Made by a program: the position numbers and the translations under genes. The notes below the pieces were generated by a model. The model did not search any database and had not been told where the DNA came from. It worked only from the letters and a program-made list of their open reading frames with translations. 64,000 nucleotides of DNA from Alligator mississippiensis (taxonomy: Eukaryota > Chordata > Crocodylia > Alligatoridae): positions 210,620,978 to 210,684,977 of the forward strand of contig NC_081828.1 in the NCBI RefSeq assembly GCF_030867095.1. The letters are read 5' to 3'. Positions 23,573-35,920 of the stretch are shown here, in pieces (positions within the stretch are counted from its first letter, which is position 1; each line of letters begins with the position of its first letter).

Positions 23573-25835
23573 GCAAGATATGCAGAGGCAGAAGGTTCTC
23601 ACGATAACCCTGGTGAGTCAGTGTGATGGAACAGAGAGGCTGGAGAAGGACTCAGCAGGGAACCGGGAAAGAGAAAACAGTGGGTTGGAGCAAATCTCTG
23701 AGGAAAAAAATTCACAGGGAAGAAATAGGGTGCTGGTGGAACCATTGGAGAAATGGGGTGCGGTGGTCAGTCTTCTTGCTTCCTCTGCTTTCTAACACAA
23801 AAAAGGATAATTTGAAATGGCCTGCGACTAGAGCAAGGCTGGAGAAGAGAGCTACAGTAACCACATAGGCTAAAGAGAAAGGGTCCAGGAGGGTGCAACC
23901 TGCTTCTAAAACACTTCTAAGAAGAGCAGCCTGAGCACAATGTGTTTCATTAAAATTGCAGGGTGGAAAGCAACCTTCCCCTTCACATTATAAAGGCAAG
24001 AGAGCCACTTCCCAGCTGGTGTAAAGTGACAGAGCACTAGCGTCTTCAATACAGGTTCATCCACTTCGGACAGCTGAGGATCCGACCTGTTCTTTTTTTC
24101 AGAGCTGTGCCAAAAGAAAAGTCATAAAGCACAATTCTTCCCCAAATGAACAGCAGTCGGGAGACGATAGCAGAGACTGAGCCTTAATAACTGTGAGGCT
24201 GTAGTCCACGGTTCCTGCAGAGCAGTCATGTTACAAGAATATATGAGAGGCATCTGACATAAAGGAATAATGAAGTACGGCCCCATGCTTCTTGACTGAG
24301 ATCTGGGGAACAATATTGAGAACTGACATAAATCTCTGACAAGGAGAAGGCAGTGATGATGATGTTAAATAAGGTGAAGGTAAATCTGATTTTCTTTAAT
24401 ATGTCATTCCCAGGAAGTGGGGGTGGGGGCAGCCAAATGATATATTGTGAAGGCAGTTGGCACATGAGAGAATAAGAAATGCTCCCATCCTCCCTCATTT
24501 TGAAAGGGTGTAAACCACATGCTCAGAAGTCTGTAAAGCTCAGCCTGGGTTTTAGATCCTCTGCCTGAGCAAAGTAGAATCAATGGTGTTGTGAGTTCAT
24601 AGGAGGGAGGAGTGCTGTGCAAGGGGTGGGGTATTTGCCGTGGGGGATGTTTGTGTGGCCTACCAGTGGACGTGCACTCTGGAAGCGCATACCCCCTGTC
24701 AGCTTGCAGAGAGAGTTAAAAGAAATCCAGAACAAGGCAGCTGGAGCACTCAAGCTGCAGGATTCACTCCAGCGTGTGTCCCTTACATTCATGTTGCATA
24801 AATTTGTCGTTGACTTAACAAGGCACTTGCATTTTTTGCTTGTTACTTACCTTGCAACAAACAGTGGTCTTCTGGGTATCGGTGTGTACCAAGGTTCTGA
24901 TCCTGGGGTGGCCGTGGACACCCCTGGATTCCCCTCAGTCTTTGCCAACCTGGCTCTCTTTGGGCCATCTCCCCTCCACTTGCCTGCCATGCCTTGATCT
25001 TATTATCTTTTTTAAAAAGGGAGGCTGCCCCAGGGCTTCCCCAGCCTCATCTCACACTCCTGAACTCAAATGTCTGCCTTAATAAGGTGCCTTAATGTCA
25101 TGCAAGCTACTCCTGTAGCTAATGAATGGTGTTTACTCTGAGTTTGTTTAAATGTATATTCCAGATAAATGTATAGCTTTTCTTACAGTCCAAGGCTCTG
25201 CATTTAAGTGAGATACACTGTACTGTACATATCAGATCTACATGTTATTTACTGGATAGAGAACATAGATCATTCACTGTGCCAGGCTGTGGATAATAGC
25301 ACTGGCTTCTTTTATAGATGGAGAGTGCTGGATAAAAGCCAGGTATGTTTATGATGGGTTAATCTGCATAGACCAAGGTTCAGATATACCAGCCTGCTCC
25401 CTGCCCATCTTGCTTCTGGAGTGAGTTCACACCAATGAAAATCTGGCCCCTTCTATTATAGTTTGATTAAAAACAGAGCAGTAAAGAATGTGCAGTTTTC
25501 CGTGTGAGCAAGCCAGGCCTTTTAAACCAGCAAACAATACATTTTTGTATTACTGGCATCTCACCTCTGCAACTGGACACTAGCCTCAACTGTGGTCTTG
25601 ATCAAGAGTTAGTCAGGAGGGAGAGTGCCAGGAGCCTGGCAGGCTGAGTGGCAGAGAAAGCGTGGGAGTGATACCCTCAGGGAGTTTTCACTTTTTCCTT
25701 CCGCATCAAAAGCAATTTGCACATTGTTGTCTAAACCACGGCTTTTCATGGTGAGGGGGCTGGTGACCCATCATTTTTTCTTCAGGGCTACCATAACTTC
25801 CTTCCTGGATGCAGTTGCAAGTGAAAGCAAGGAGA
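23573..25835. other. Unassigned DNA
   Basis: No gene recognised in about 2.3 kb. Frames up to 126 codons (24617-24997) lack domains. A purine-rich stretch lies at 23620-23770. Possible repeat remnants remain unnamed. Confidence 0.4.
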
Positions 25836-27942
25836 CAGAGTAGGAGATTTGAAGAGATGGAAGCCCAAGAAGAGTGGCTGTGCCTTAAGGAAACGATCCT
25901 TCGGGCACAATGCAAGACGATCCCCGAGCGAGGCAAAAGAGGGAAAGGGGCCAGAGGCTTTCCTGGCTGACCAGAGAAATCCAGAGCAGCCTAAGGGACA
26001 AAAGGGGAGCACATAAAAAGTGGAAACAGGGAGAGATCACCAAAGATGAATATACCTCCTCTGCTCGTGCTTGTAGGGAGGCAGTTAGACAGGCCAAAGC
26101 TACCATGGAGCTGAGGATGGCAACCCAAGTAAAAGACAACAAGAAATTGTTTTTTAGATATATTGGGAGTAAAAGGAAGGCCCAGGGAGGAATAGGACCC
26201 CTGCTAAATGGGCAGAAATAATTGGTGACAGACAGGGGGGACAAGGCTGAACTCCTCAACGAGTTCTTTGCCTCAGTGTTTCTAAGCGAGGGGCACGACA
26301 AGTCCCTCCCTGGGGTTGTAGAGAGGCAGCAGCAAGACACCAGACTACCATGAATAGACCCTGAGATGGTGCAGAGTCATTTGGAAGAACTGGATGCCTT
26401 TAAGTCGGCAGGCCCGGATGAGCTCCATCCGAGGGTGCTGAAGGCACTGGCCGACATCATTGCAGAGCCACTGGCAGGAATATTTGAAAGCTCGTGGCGC
26501 ACGGGCCAAGTCCCGGAGGACTGGAAAAGGGCCATCGTGGTCCCCATTTTCAAAAAGGGGAGGAAGGAGGACCCGGGCAACTATAGACCTGTCAGTCTCA
26601 CCTCCATCCTTGGTAAAGTCTTTGAAAAAATTATCAAGGCTCACATTTGCGAGAGCCCGGCAGGACAAATTATGCTGAGGGGAAATCAGCACGGGTTCAT
26701 GGCAGGCAGATCGTGCCTGACCAATCTAGTTTCTTTCTATGACCAGGTTATGAAACGCCTGGACACAGGAGGAGGGGTGGATGTCGTATACTTAGACTTC
26801 AGGAAGGCCTTCGTTACGGTATCCCACCCCATACTGGTGAACAAGTTAAGAGGCTGTGACTTGGATGACTACACAGTCCGGTGGGTGGCGAATTGGCTGG
26901 AGGGTCGCACCCAGAGAGTCGTGGTGGATGGGTTGGTTTCGACCTGGAAGGGTGTGGGCAGTGGGGTCCCGCAGGGCTCGGTCCTTGGACCGATACTCTT
27001 TAATGTCTTCATCAGTGACTTGGACGAGGGAGTGAAATGTACTCTGTCCAAGTTTGCAGATGACACAAAGCTATGGGGAGAAGTGGACACGCCGGAGGGC
27101 AGGGAACAGCTGCAGGCAGACCTGGATAGGTTGGACAAGTGGGCAGAAAACAACAGGATGCAGTTCAACAAGGAGAAATGCAAAGTGCTGCACCTAGGGA
27201 GGAAAGATGTCCAGCACACCTACAGCCTAGGGAATGACCTGCTGGTTGGCACGGAAGTGGAAAGGGATCTTGGAGTCCTAGTGGACTCCAGGATGAACAT
27301 GAGTTGGCAGTGTGACGAAGCCATCAAAAAAGCCAATGGCACTTTATCGTGCATCAGCAGATGCATGACGAATAGGTCCAAGGAGGTGATACTTCCCCTC
27401 TATAGGGTGCTGGTCAGACCGCAGTTGGAGTACTGCGTGCAATTCTGGGCGCTGCAATTCAAGAGGGATGCGGATAACCTGGAGAGAGTCCAGAGAAGGG
27501 CCACTCGTATGGTCAAGGGCCTGCAGACCAAGCCCTACGAGGAGAGACTAGAGAAACTGGACCTTTTCAGCCTCCGCAAGAGAAGGTTGAGAGGCGACCT
27601 TGTGGCTGCCTATAAGTTCATCACGGGGGCACAGAAGGGAATTGGTGAGTATTTATTCACCAAGGCGCCCCTGGGGGTTACAAGAAACAATGGCCACAAG
27701 CTAGCAGAGAGCAGATTTAGATTGGACATTAGGAAGAACTTCTTCACAGTTCGAGTGGCCAGGGTCTGGAACGGGCTCCCAAGGGAGGTGGTGCTCTCCC
27801 CTACCCTGGGGGTCTTCAAGAGGAGGTTAGATGAGCATCTAGCTGGGGTCATCTAGACCCAGCACTCTTTCCTGCTTATGCAGGGAGTCGGACTCGATGA
27901 TCTATTGAGGTCCCTTCCGACCCTAACATCTATGAATCTATG
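25836..27942 (+). mobile_element. CR1 LINE with nearly continuous polymerase frame
   Basis: A 5'-truncated CR1 of about 2.1 kb. One 496-codon frame (26366-27856) covers the polymerase: PDELHPRVLKALADI, VPEDWKRAIVVPIFKKG, DPGNYRPVSLTSILGK, NQHGFMAGRSCLTNL, motif A VVYLDFRKAFVTVSHP, GSGVPQGSVLGPILFN, the active-site FADDTKLWGE, then LEYCVQFWALQFKRD and the C-terminal [18 protein letters not shown]. The catalytic aspartates in LDF and FADD are present. The usual KAFD reads KAFV. The linker frame upstream (25910-26221) is in the same reading frame, separated by in-frame stops at 26219 (TAA) and 26351 (TGA). The endonuclease is absent. The 3' tail ends in TCTATGAATCTATGA. It is inactive alone, but among the youngest elements in the window. 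Confidence 0.93.
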
Positions 27943-28039
27943 ACAGGGAGAGAGCAAAGGCCCAAACAGAGAAAGCCTGATAGAAAATTCTCATAGGTCC
28001 TGTCCATGTTTCCTATTATTCATCAGCATGACTTGTTTG

Positions 28040-28190
28040 GTTTTGATGTGGAACCTCCATCGTCGGGAGTCTTTAGGAGCAGGTTAGATGGGTGAGATGG
28101 TTCAGAAAGGGATGATCCTAGCTTGATCAGAGTTGGACCAGAAAACCTTCTGAGGTCCTTTTCAGCCTTTTTTTCTCTATGATTCTATAA
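28040..28190 (+). repeat. CR1 3' fragment
   Basis: The block GGAGTCTTTAGGAGCAGGTT, then AGAAAGGGATGATCCTAGC, GAGGTCCTTTTCAGCC and the terminal CTATGATTCTATA form a plus-strand CR1 tail of a different, older subfamily. It lies about 100 bp beyond the end of the younger CR1. Confidence 0.75.
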
Positions 28191-28204
28191 GGCTCACAAG
28201 ATCT

Positions 28205-28620
28205 CAATCAATGGACTTTAGGGAGTCTTCCATACAGATACAGACTGGGCAATCAGTGTTGTCCAACACATCTGACCCCACAAACCGGATGAGTAGTGTG
28301 GGGCTGGTCTGCAAGCTGGATTCAGCACACAAGGCTGGTCCGTGGGCCACATGAGTGGCGTGGGGCCAGTCCTCAAGCCCAATACAACTCATGAGATTGG
28401 TCCACAGGCCCATTCGAGCACACAGGGCCACAACATCTGGCTCATGGTGCTCCCCACAGGTCCAGAAATTTGGTGGCAGCGCCATAGGAATTAATACTGC
28501 CACCACTCCTCCCTTGCCAAATTTCTGGACCTCATCTAGGTAGGAACCTAGAGCAAGGCAGCTTTGTGGCAGCACTGGGGGTCATGGTGAGGTGGGTCTC
28601 ACCTCACTGAGGATGTAGGG
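28205..28620. repeat. Low-copy tandem-like stretch with a strong hairpin
   Basis: Degenerate GGGGCTGGTCTGCAAGC, GGTCCGTGGGCCACATGAG and GGGGCCAGTCCTCAAGCCC units are followed by an inverted repeat: 28458-28473 pairs perfectly with 28517-28532, and 28471-28479 also pairs with 28498-28506. The source family is unknown. It may be the remains of a TIR element. Confidence 0.55.
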
Positions 28621-28734
28621 AGTATAATCCAACAAAAAGATGAATAGAGCCCTGCATCATCCAGCACAGGAAATAGGGAATCACAATAGGGATCCAGCAA
28701 CTCACAGTCTATTCTTAGCTCCGTTACTGACTCA

Positions 28735-28858
28735 CTAAAACTCCGTGCCTCATTTTCACTGAGCTCTTAAATGGTGATAACTACATTTATGAAATTTTGT
28801 AAGCCCTTTGAGATCTGCCAGGGACAGGTGTTCTACAAGACCTGAATGGTATATGAAT
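28735..28858 (+). repeat. MIR/CORE-type SINE tail
   Basis: TGCCTCATTTTCACTGAGCT, AAATGGTGATAACTAC and TTGTAAGCCCTTTGAGATCT follow the order of MIR/CORE-SINE 3' halves. The tRNA-related head is missing or unrecognisable. Confidence 0.6.
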
Positions 28859-29060
28859 CACCGTAGGTGGATTAATTTGTCTAGTTTTTTGACAACTGTC
28901 TAGAGTTATATGTGCAAAGATAGGGCGACCAAATATCATGCTTCAGGGCATAAAGGGATGGCTGCAGAGATCAGCACATCAGCATTTTTAAACCTCATCT
29001 TCACCATTTTGAAATTAGGGGGCAGATTCTATTCCACTGATCGGGTGTGTAAGTGGTCTT

Positions 29061-29478
29061 GGGTACAGTTACATATTACACTTAGACCGTACTAAATCTA
29101 TGTAATGTTAAGCTGTGTTAAAGTTAGAATATGCGGTGAGAAGTGGCACAGTTAGGATTAATGCTGTTTCTTGCCTGCACAGCTCTGATTTACTTACTAC
29201 CTGGGATGCTCGGGGGCGGGGGGAAGGGAGTGGGGAGACTGACAATAATGTGATGATAACGGTGTATCCTGGGTTACTGGAGGACTGCAGTTTGCTTGTT
29301 TTATCTCCATGGAGCAGATTGAAATTACTCCAACACGAGTTTGGTAGTGTAGCCCAGAGTTAACCCTCACCTGAAGTGGCATAACTTTGAGATGCTCAGC
29401 GGGCACTTAGCATGAGTTAATTAGCTTTAATGCGTGGATGCTCTTAGTATGGTCTAAGTATAACATGTAACTTCACCC
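29061..29478. mobile_element. Non-autonomous TIR transposon, family also at 37004-37434
   Basis: The first roughly 36 bases (GGGTACAGTTACAT... through AGACCGTACTAAA) are the inverted repeat of the last roughly 36 (TTAGTATGGTCTAAG... through CTTCACCC). The interior shares TTAATGCTGTTTCTTGCCTG, CACCTGAAGTGGCATAACTT and GGGCACTTA with the copy at 37004-37434. No transposase frame. The superfamily is unresolved because the target duplication is unclear. Confidence 0.8.
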
Positions 29479-31734
29479 TTAACAGCTAGGTCGGAGGTCT
29501 CCTCCTTGCTACTTTTTTGTGGGTCCATCTTAATGATCAGGTGAGGGTGTGTTACACAAGTAGATGAATTCATGGGTTTTCAGGAATTGGGCAGAGTCCA
29601 GTAGAATCACACTTAGGTGCTTAGGTCTGCTTAGATGCCTACTAGGTGGAATAGAATCTGACCCTAAGTGTTCAATGGCATTGTGGAAGATCTTTACCTT
29701 TGAAACATCATGCATTGGCCATGGGCAAAGCAGATACCAGGCTCGATGGGCCAGCAGTTGGCATGGTCCACAAGTCCTGTATTCCTTTCATCAGCTAATA
29801 TGTACTGTTTGGAACCATGTCCTTTGCATTCTGCAGAGAAAAAGAAATCAATCGAAGGAGGCAGTACCAGTTTTGCTGCTGGAAGTATATTTTTTGTAGT
29901 GAGCTGTGTGCATTTACAGCACACTCATAGAAGCTTAATAATAATAATAATCGAAAGAGTAGGCTGGAATAGTCACATATGGGTAATAGCTTATAATTAA
30001 GAAAACATAGCTGTTGTACATGGGATATACAGCAGTGCTAGGCATATGGGTTACATACCTGGCTCATACCAATGCCCTGGTACCAAATGGATCAGAAGTG
30101 ATGAGGAACACAGACACTCCTTGATTCAAAATGAGCTGTTATAGAAATCAGAGCTGAAAAGGCTGTTATCCCTTATGACCATAATGAAATTAAGGAGACT
30201 TTTACGTGGCATTATCAATCATTGTATTTGTCAGATCTCAGCACCTAATGGCTGGAGATTAATACCTTGCTTAACTGCATTTCCAGTCACTGCCTTGACA
30301 TTTCAGGCACAAAAAAAGGAATTAAGTGCAAGATCTTTCAGGTGAAACTAAACCCTTGTGTTATATTCAAATATGGTCAGGCCGTGGGAGGAGATGGAAA
30401 ATGCAGCAGGGCTGTGGCTTTGTGGGGCTCAGCTATTTTTGCCCTAATCCTTGCTTCAAGCAGGAGTTTGATGCATGGGCCCTGGCGGGAACATGTCTTT
30501 TCAGGTGGGCCAAAGTCTCTTAATCACGGTGAATAGCACCTTCCTCCTTGCTTTCAACAACCAAAGGTCAAGGCCAAAACAAACACCTTAAGCTCAACTC
30601 AAGGGCAGCACTGCGTGAACAATTGATTTCTCGGTTCATTCAAAAATTCAGAACGGGAAGAGAGGAGGAATTTTTGTTTCCCCACAAATGTTATTTCAAG
30701 TTCAACAAAAGAGTTTGTTATATTCAAAATGGAATGATTCAAAACCCAAAATAGACAATATCTCTAATGCCTGCCTCTGTTTGTACCTTTTCATAACAAT
30801 TAAGGCTAGTAATGCATGTTCTCCTGGAAAGTGTGATATGGAGGAGCTGTTCAGGTGCAGAATAAAGGAAGCCTAAAGGCAATAGGTGCGTGCTATCATC
30901 TAAATTATAATCTGCTTCCACTCAGCAAAAAGAGCTGGCTTTTAAGACAGTGGCTTCATGCTTATCCAAAGCATTACAGCATTACGGTTTCATCTACCTG
31001 AAATCCCCCAATTCTTCTTGACCAATAAAAAGATGCTGGTGTCTTTGAGACCATTTGCTATTTCTTTCCCACACATCATAGCCAACACCTGCTAGGATGA
31101 AGCCGAGACCATTACTGGTCAGTTGCCAACCCAATTATTACCTTCTAATTCCATGCAATGCTGGCTGTGATGGATTCACCACATACAGTGAAAGCTCCAG
31201 GTTTCAGTTCCAGCTCAGGAGGAAACCTGCGGTCCCCGGTTCATTCATGCTCACGCTCAGTAGGATGAACCTCCTATGGAGTTCATTAGGAAACACCCCT
31301 TGCTGCCTCCTCAAGCTGCCTGCTGCAACAGCTCTACCCTGTCCCTATTTGGTTTGCATCCTCACTCTGCAAACAAAATCCCCTGCCAAGAAAATACTTG
31401 ATTAGCTGGGCTTTTTCTGAATGGACCCTGGAGTAGCTGGGTTGCTATCAGCTGATCAGTCCCATTTCAGATCCAGACATTATAGCAGGCTGTCCCCTAC
31501 AGTGGAAGCCCTTCTGCTTTTAATCATAAGCCCACTCGGATCAGAGACTCTCCCCCTGATCCTAGATATCTATCCAGTTTTGTACAGAGCTTGACCTCAG
31601 CTCACTAGCCCTGGGTAGTACTGAGGGGTAGGGACTGTTCCTCTGCTTCTAGCCAACACCTGGCATAAGCGGACGCTCACCCCGGTGCTGCTGCAGTGCA
31701 TAGCCTAACAGACATGACATGAGAAAACACCAAG
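29479..31734. other. Unassigned DNA
   Basis: No gene recognised in 2.2 kb. An (ATA)n run lies at 29938-29951. A segment at 29718-29760 (ACCAGGCTCGATGGGCCAGC) weakly resembles a CR1 3' block. The remainder is single-copy-like. Confidence 0.4.
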
Positions 31735-31985
31735 CCTTTCAGAGGGGCTGAGTACCTGCCGCTCCCACTAACTTCATCTGAAGGCTGTCACGCAGTACCT
31801 CTGGGGAAGAAAAGGCACAGGAAGGATGCTCAGGATGAGCGTGCTTGGGCATCCCTTGTGCTTTCTCTCCACACACTTGTGACCTAGTGACTTGCCTCAG
31901 GTCACTTGAGGAGCCTGGGGCAGAGGCAGAAACCAAATGTAGGTCTCCTGAATCCCTGCCTTGCTGAAAAGACAAGCTTTCTCTT
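31735..31985 (-). repeat. MIR-like SINE (antisense), partial
   Basis: The plus strand shows AGTGACTTGCCTCAGGTCAC, the complement of the MIR GTGACCTTGGGCAAGTCAC block, followed by AAATGTAGGTCTCCTGAATC, where the B-box region is expected. Diverged. Confidence 0.5.
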
Positions 31986-34192
31986 CATCTGAGGTGGCTG
32001 CAATGAGCCTCAGCCCAGCTGGAGACAAGCCCTCCCTGGGCTGCAGCTAGAAGTAATCAGGGACTGGGATGGGTCATCTCCTCCAGGCTAAAGGAAGTGA
32101 CCTGTGTCCACTTAGGATTTTATAGGGCCAGAGGAGACAAGATGTCTGGGCAACAGGCTGCCTTGCTGTGCTCCCGGCCTTCTTAGACCTCTCAAACCTG
32201 CCTCTGGTGTTCGATCCTGGCTTGTGATTCTACTTCGAAGTGCCATCTTGTGACTCTGCTCTGAACTCCTGGCTTTGTACTCCTGGACGGTGACTCCTGA
32301 CTCAGATCTTGCAACACAGATGACTTGCCTTGGCTCCCAGGCCCTCTCCCTTATGGTGGCCTTCAGGGTTGCCCTATCTGAACACTTATTTATCCCCACA
32401 GTGTCCTAGTGAGAGAGGGAAGGATTGTCTCCATGGGGAACTGAGACACCAAGGGGTCTTTAGGTTTAGAAACCTAAAGTCACACTGGGAGTCTGTAGCA
32501 GGGCAGGGTATCCCAAGTCCCAAGCTAGGGCTCCAGCCACTGGACTTCCTCCCTTCTCCTTTCACGACAAACTCCCGTGGTTCTGTATGTGTGTGTATAG
32601 GTGTATTCAAACTTTCCAAGCTGCCATGACAGTGACCCTTCATTCCTACAGGCTCAGTCCTGCTCCCTTTGAAGTTAATGAAAGTCCTGATACTGATGGC
32701 ACAAGGGGCAGGCACAAGCCCATTCACTTTGAGACTTTCACATAATATGAAATACATGGAGTAGGGAAAGACAACCGCCTCCACTCTCAGTAAAAATGGC
32801 TTGCGATCTCTGGATTTCTCTCTTGCATTTCAGTACATTCTTGTAGGTGATGTCAGTTCTTATGCTATTCCTGATGGCATTATATGGATTTTTTTTTTTT
32901 TATTTCAATATTTTCTGGTGAAAAGCTCCATTGTTTCCTGCCATTCTCATGCGGGAGCTATACAGCTCAGTTCATTTTCTCACAGGAGAGTCAGCAGATC
33001 ATGCAATACCAATGTATATTAGCATGCTAATGTATCTGGCACCTCGGCCCCCAGAACAGGAGGCACAGGGATGAAGGTCTCATTAGGAATTAGTTGCATT
33101 GGAAGTGTAATTTAATACCAAAAAAACAGTTTATTATGAAAAGGGTAAAAAATCTTCAGTTTCATTAGCTAAATATCTGTGGAACAGAGACAGAGAGAGA
33201 TATTGCCGTAGGTATTGACTTACTGAGTGGGTGTACTGGTGTCTCCTTACTGTGATGGTTTTGGTATTCATTGGCATAAGGGGAAGTTAACCCCTAATGG
33301 ACCGAGAGGTACAGCTTCAATAATGAGGCTTAGCACACATTAGGCTAGCTTCTCAGGTGGTGTAAATTGAAATAATGCCACTGACTTACGGTACCAAACA
33401 CTGATATCACCCCACAGGGCCAAGGATCTTCCATAACGGCTTTCCAATTGGACCCAATGCCTTTTTCATTTGAAAAGGCTGGCTTTGATGGTAGCCGACT
33501 AACTGCCCCTTTCTTGCTGGCTGCAAGTAGATAAAGCTGCCAGTTCCCTCTGAAGGGGAGAATTCACAAGCCCAAGAAAAAAAATCTTCCTTTGTTAAAA
33601 CATATTGGGGCCCTCTTGGCTCCGTGCAGTGTAGGAGACATTTCTGTGGCAGGAACTGCCACCGCAGGGGCCCAGGATGACCAATCTCTGCAAGACCTCA
33701 GCCTGCCAGTGCTGTTGGAGCCAGGATCCCCGTATTGCTGGCAGACAGGCGCACACACACTAGAGCAGTATCAACAAGTCCTTGGTTATTCCAGCAACCT
33801 TGCTGGAGAACAAACTTATCCCCAATCTCCCCCTCCCAGGTAAAATGATGTAGATATTACAGCAAACAAACTCCATCATTACTTGCCTTCTGCCAACAAC
33901 ATGGGTCCCTGTTGCACAGTCCATGGGGCTTTTACACTTGTCGGCCAACCATCAGAGACCCACCTTGTGCAGCTCGACAGGGTTGACCTGGGCTGAATCC
34001 ACACTCCTTCCTATCAGAGAGGTTCCAGAAGGTCTCTGCCCGCTGACCAACGGGAGGCTCAGCCCTTGAAATGCATTGCTGGACAATTCCCTTGGTCAGC
34101 ATTGCTTCATTTTAGGCTGCCCCCAAAGACAGCAAAATCGTAGGCCAGAGACACGTTGTCCTGCGTTCTTCTAGACACCTTCCAGCGGGATC
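31986..34192. other. Unassigned DNA
   Basis: No gene recognised. T-rich run near 32889-32900. A segment at 32649-32700 (CAGTCCTGCTCCCTTTGAAG) resembles widespread small MITE fragments. Open frames stay under 135 codons and lack domains. Confidence 0.4.
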
Positions 34193-34560
34193 ATTTAAAA
34201 CAAGGGTGTCAAGCATGTGGCCTGCGGGCCAGATCCAGCCCATGGAGCTGCTCCATCCAGCCCACCAGGATACTGTTGCGGGACAGGGAGTTTGGCGGGA
34301 TGGCCAGTGGCACGAGTGGCCTAGCACAGAATTCGGGGCCCAGGGGCCCAAGTGGACACAGCCATCAGTGCTAGTGGAGGGGAGGAGGCCTGGCCTCTTG
34401 CCCCACTGCTGCCTTCATGGCTGTTGTTACTGCCCCTGCTGTCACAGTGGCTGCTCTTGCTACTGTTGCTGTTGCCATCCTATGCTTTGGACTGAATCCA
34501 TGTAGGGGGAAGCCCATCCAACCCAGGGCACAAAGTAAGTTTGCCACCCCTGATTTCGAA
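34193..34560. mobile_element. hAT-type MITE (CAGGGGTGTCAAAC-like ends)
   Basis: The element spans 34201-34552. The left end CAAGGGTGTCAAGCATGTGG and right end GTTTGCCACCCCTG are inverted repeats related to the element at 556-803. The flanks ATTTAAAA (34193-34200) and ATTTCGAA (34553-34560) match at six of eight positions, a decayed 8-bp duplication. Interior has GCTG-rich reiteration. Confidence 0.8.
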
Positions 34561-34579
34561 GAAAATGGTTAGAAAGTGC

Positions 34580-34597
34580 AACACACACACACACACA
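34580..34597. repeat. (AC)n microsatellite
   Basis: Nine uninterrupted AC dinucleotides just outside the hAT MITE. Confidence 0.9.
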
Positions 34598-35920
34598 TGC
34601 TGGATTTACTTGCCTGTTTCTCCTACAGCTGGTTGCACAGATGACCTCACCCCCTTCTAAGTCTTCCGCCTCATCCGTACAAATGTATGGCAGGGCAGAA
34701 TGGCTACCCCATTGGAGAAGGAGATAAAAGAAAGTCACTCAGCCTGGCTAGCTCCACTAGGCTATACCTGCAGCTGATACCAGGTGTCGGGGGAGGAAAA
34801 TAAAAAACAGGCCCAGCAGAGAGCAGGGGCACCTTGATAGCGAAGTGGTTCTTTGGAAAGAAGCTTGTTGCCACAGCACCGAGCAAGGAGTGGTCATTCT
34901 TCTGAAGGGAATTGTTCACAGGTGAGAGGCTTATGTTAGGAGGATGGCCTGGGTCTTCCCTACGAAGGTAGACCCTCAAGGAGACTATGGAGTGGTTATC
35001 TGGGTGCTGCCTGAAGTCAGCTGTCATGGAACAGCATTATTTGTAGACCCTGTTTCCCAGCAGATCTTGTCAAAAGTTGCGGTTATAAACATGGTTGCCA
35101 CAGTGCAGGCCAATTTCTAGCCTGCTCCTCCATCTCTGAGAGGTTTCCTGAGGATGACTAAGGCATCCATGTCTGTCGCCACCAAGGAAGGAACACAGTG
35201 ACAACCTCCTTGTGATGCTCCTGTTTCATGGGGTTGCTTGATGCAACAAATGTCATCCCAAGCCTTCTGGAGGCTGATTTGTTCATCTCCCAGTATTGAT
35301 GTGAAGTCTGCTAAGAGCCTTGGTCCAGCTTGCCCTGTATCATGATTGCCCTGAGAGAGAGGAACCAGTAAGACGAGGTTTGGATTCTAGCATTCTGGCC
35401 TTGAGCCCTGAAGCTAGTATCAGCAGAATTGGGTGTGTGCATGTAGAGGGCAGTGGGTTTTCTTTTACCAGATCCTACATCATTTCTCCAAAGCCAGCGC
35501 ACCCTTTCAATGACCCTGTCCTCTTCCCACATGTACAGTTAAGCCATTCTTCTTTGTAAAACTGGAATAGGGTGGTGCATAACTCCAAAGGTCTCATGCT
35601 TATTGACTCTCTAGTCCCCTGCTCCCTGCACCTTGGGATGTTCCTCAGGATTCACGGGCTCAAATGCAAAGGAACTGTGTGCTGACAGCTGAAAGGAAAT
35701 CCCATGCACCTGAGAGGGACCTGGTGGAAGCTGAGCTGGTGGAAGGCAGAGGGGAGGTTGGTGTAGCTAGTTCAAGGAAATGAATCATCAGAAGAGAAGA
35801 GAAACTTAAACCATCAGTTCTGGTCTCCTGTATATACCAGACTCCTACATATTGCCTAGGTCCCTCTCATATTGAGCCACATTTGAGTTTCCCCAAATTG
35901 GATCTTCTAGAAAGAATCAA
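34598..35920. other. Unassigned DNA
   Basis: No gene recognised. Short frames only, the longest 107 codons on the minus strand with no domain. Confidence 0.4.

Noticed and set aside
20247-27942. Opposed CR1 copies as a possible large inverted repeat
   Set aside because: They belong to the same broad family but differ throughout and have independent 5' truncation points, so they are separate insertions.
28920-29040. TAGGGCGACCAAATATCATG resembling the left end of the TA-bounded element type
   Set aside because: No right end was found before the next element at 29061. It may be a truncated remnant, but the evidence is one short match.
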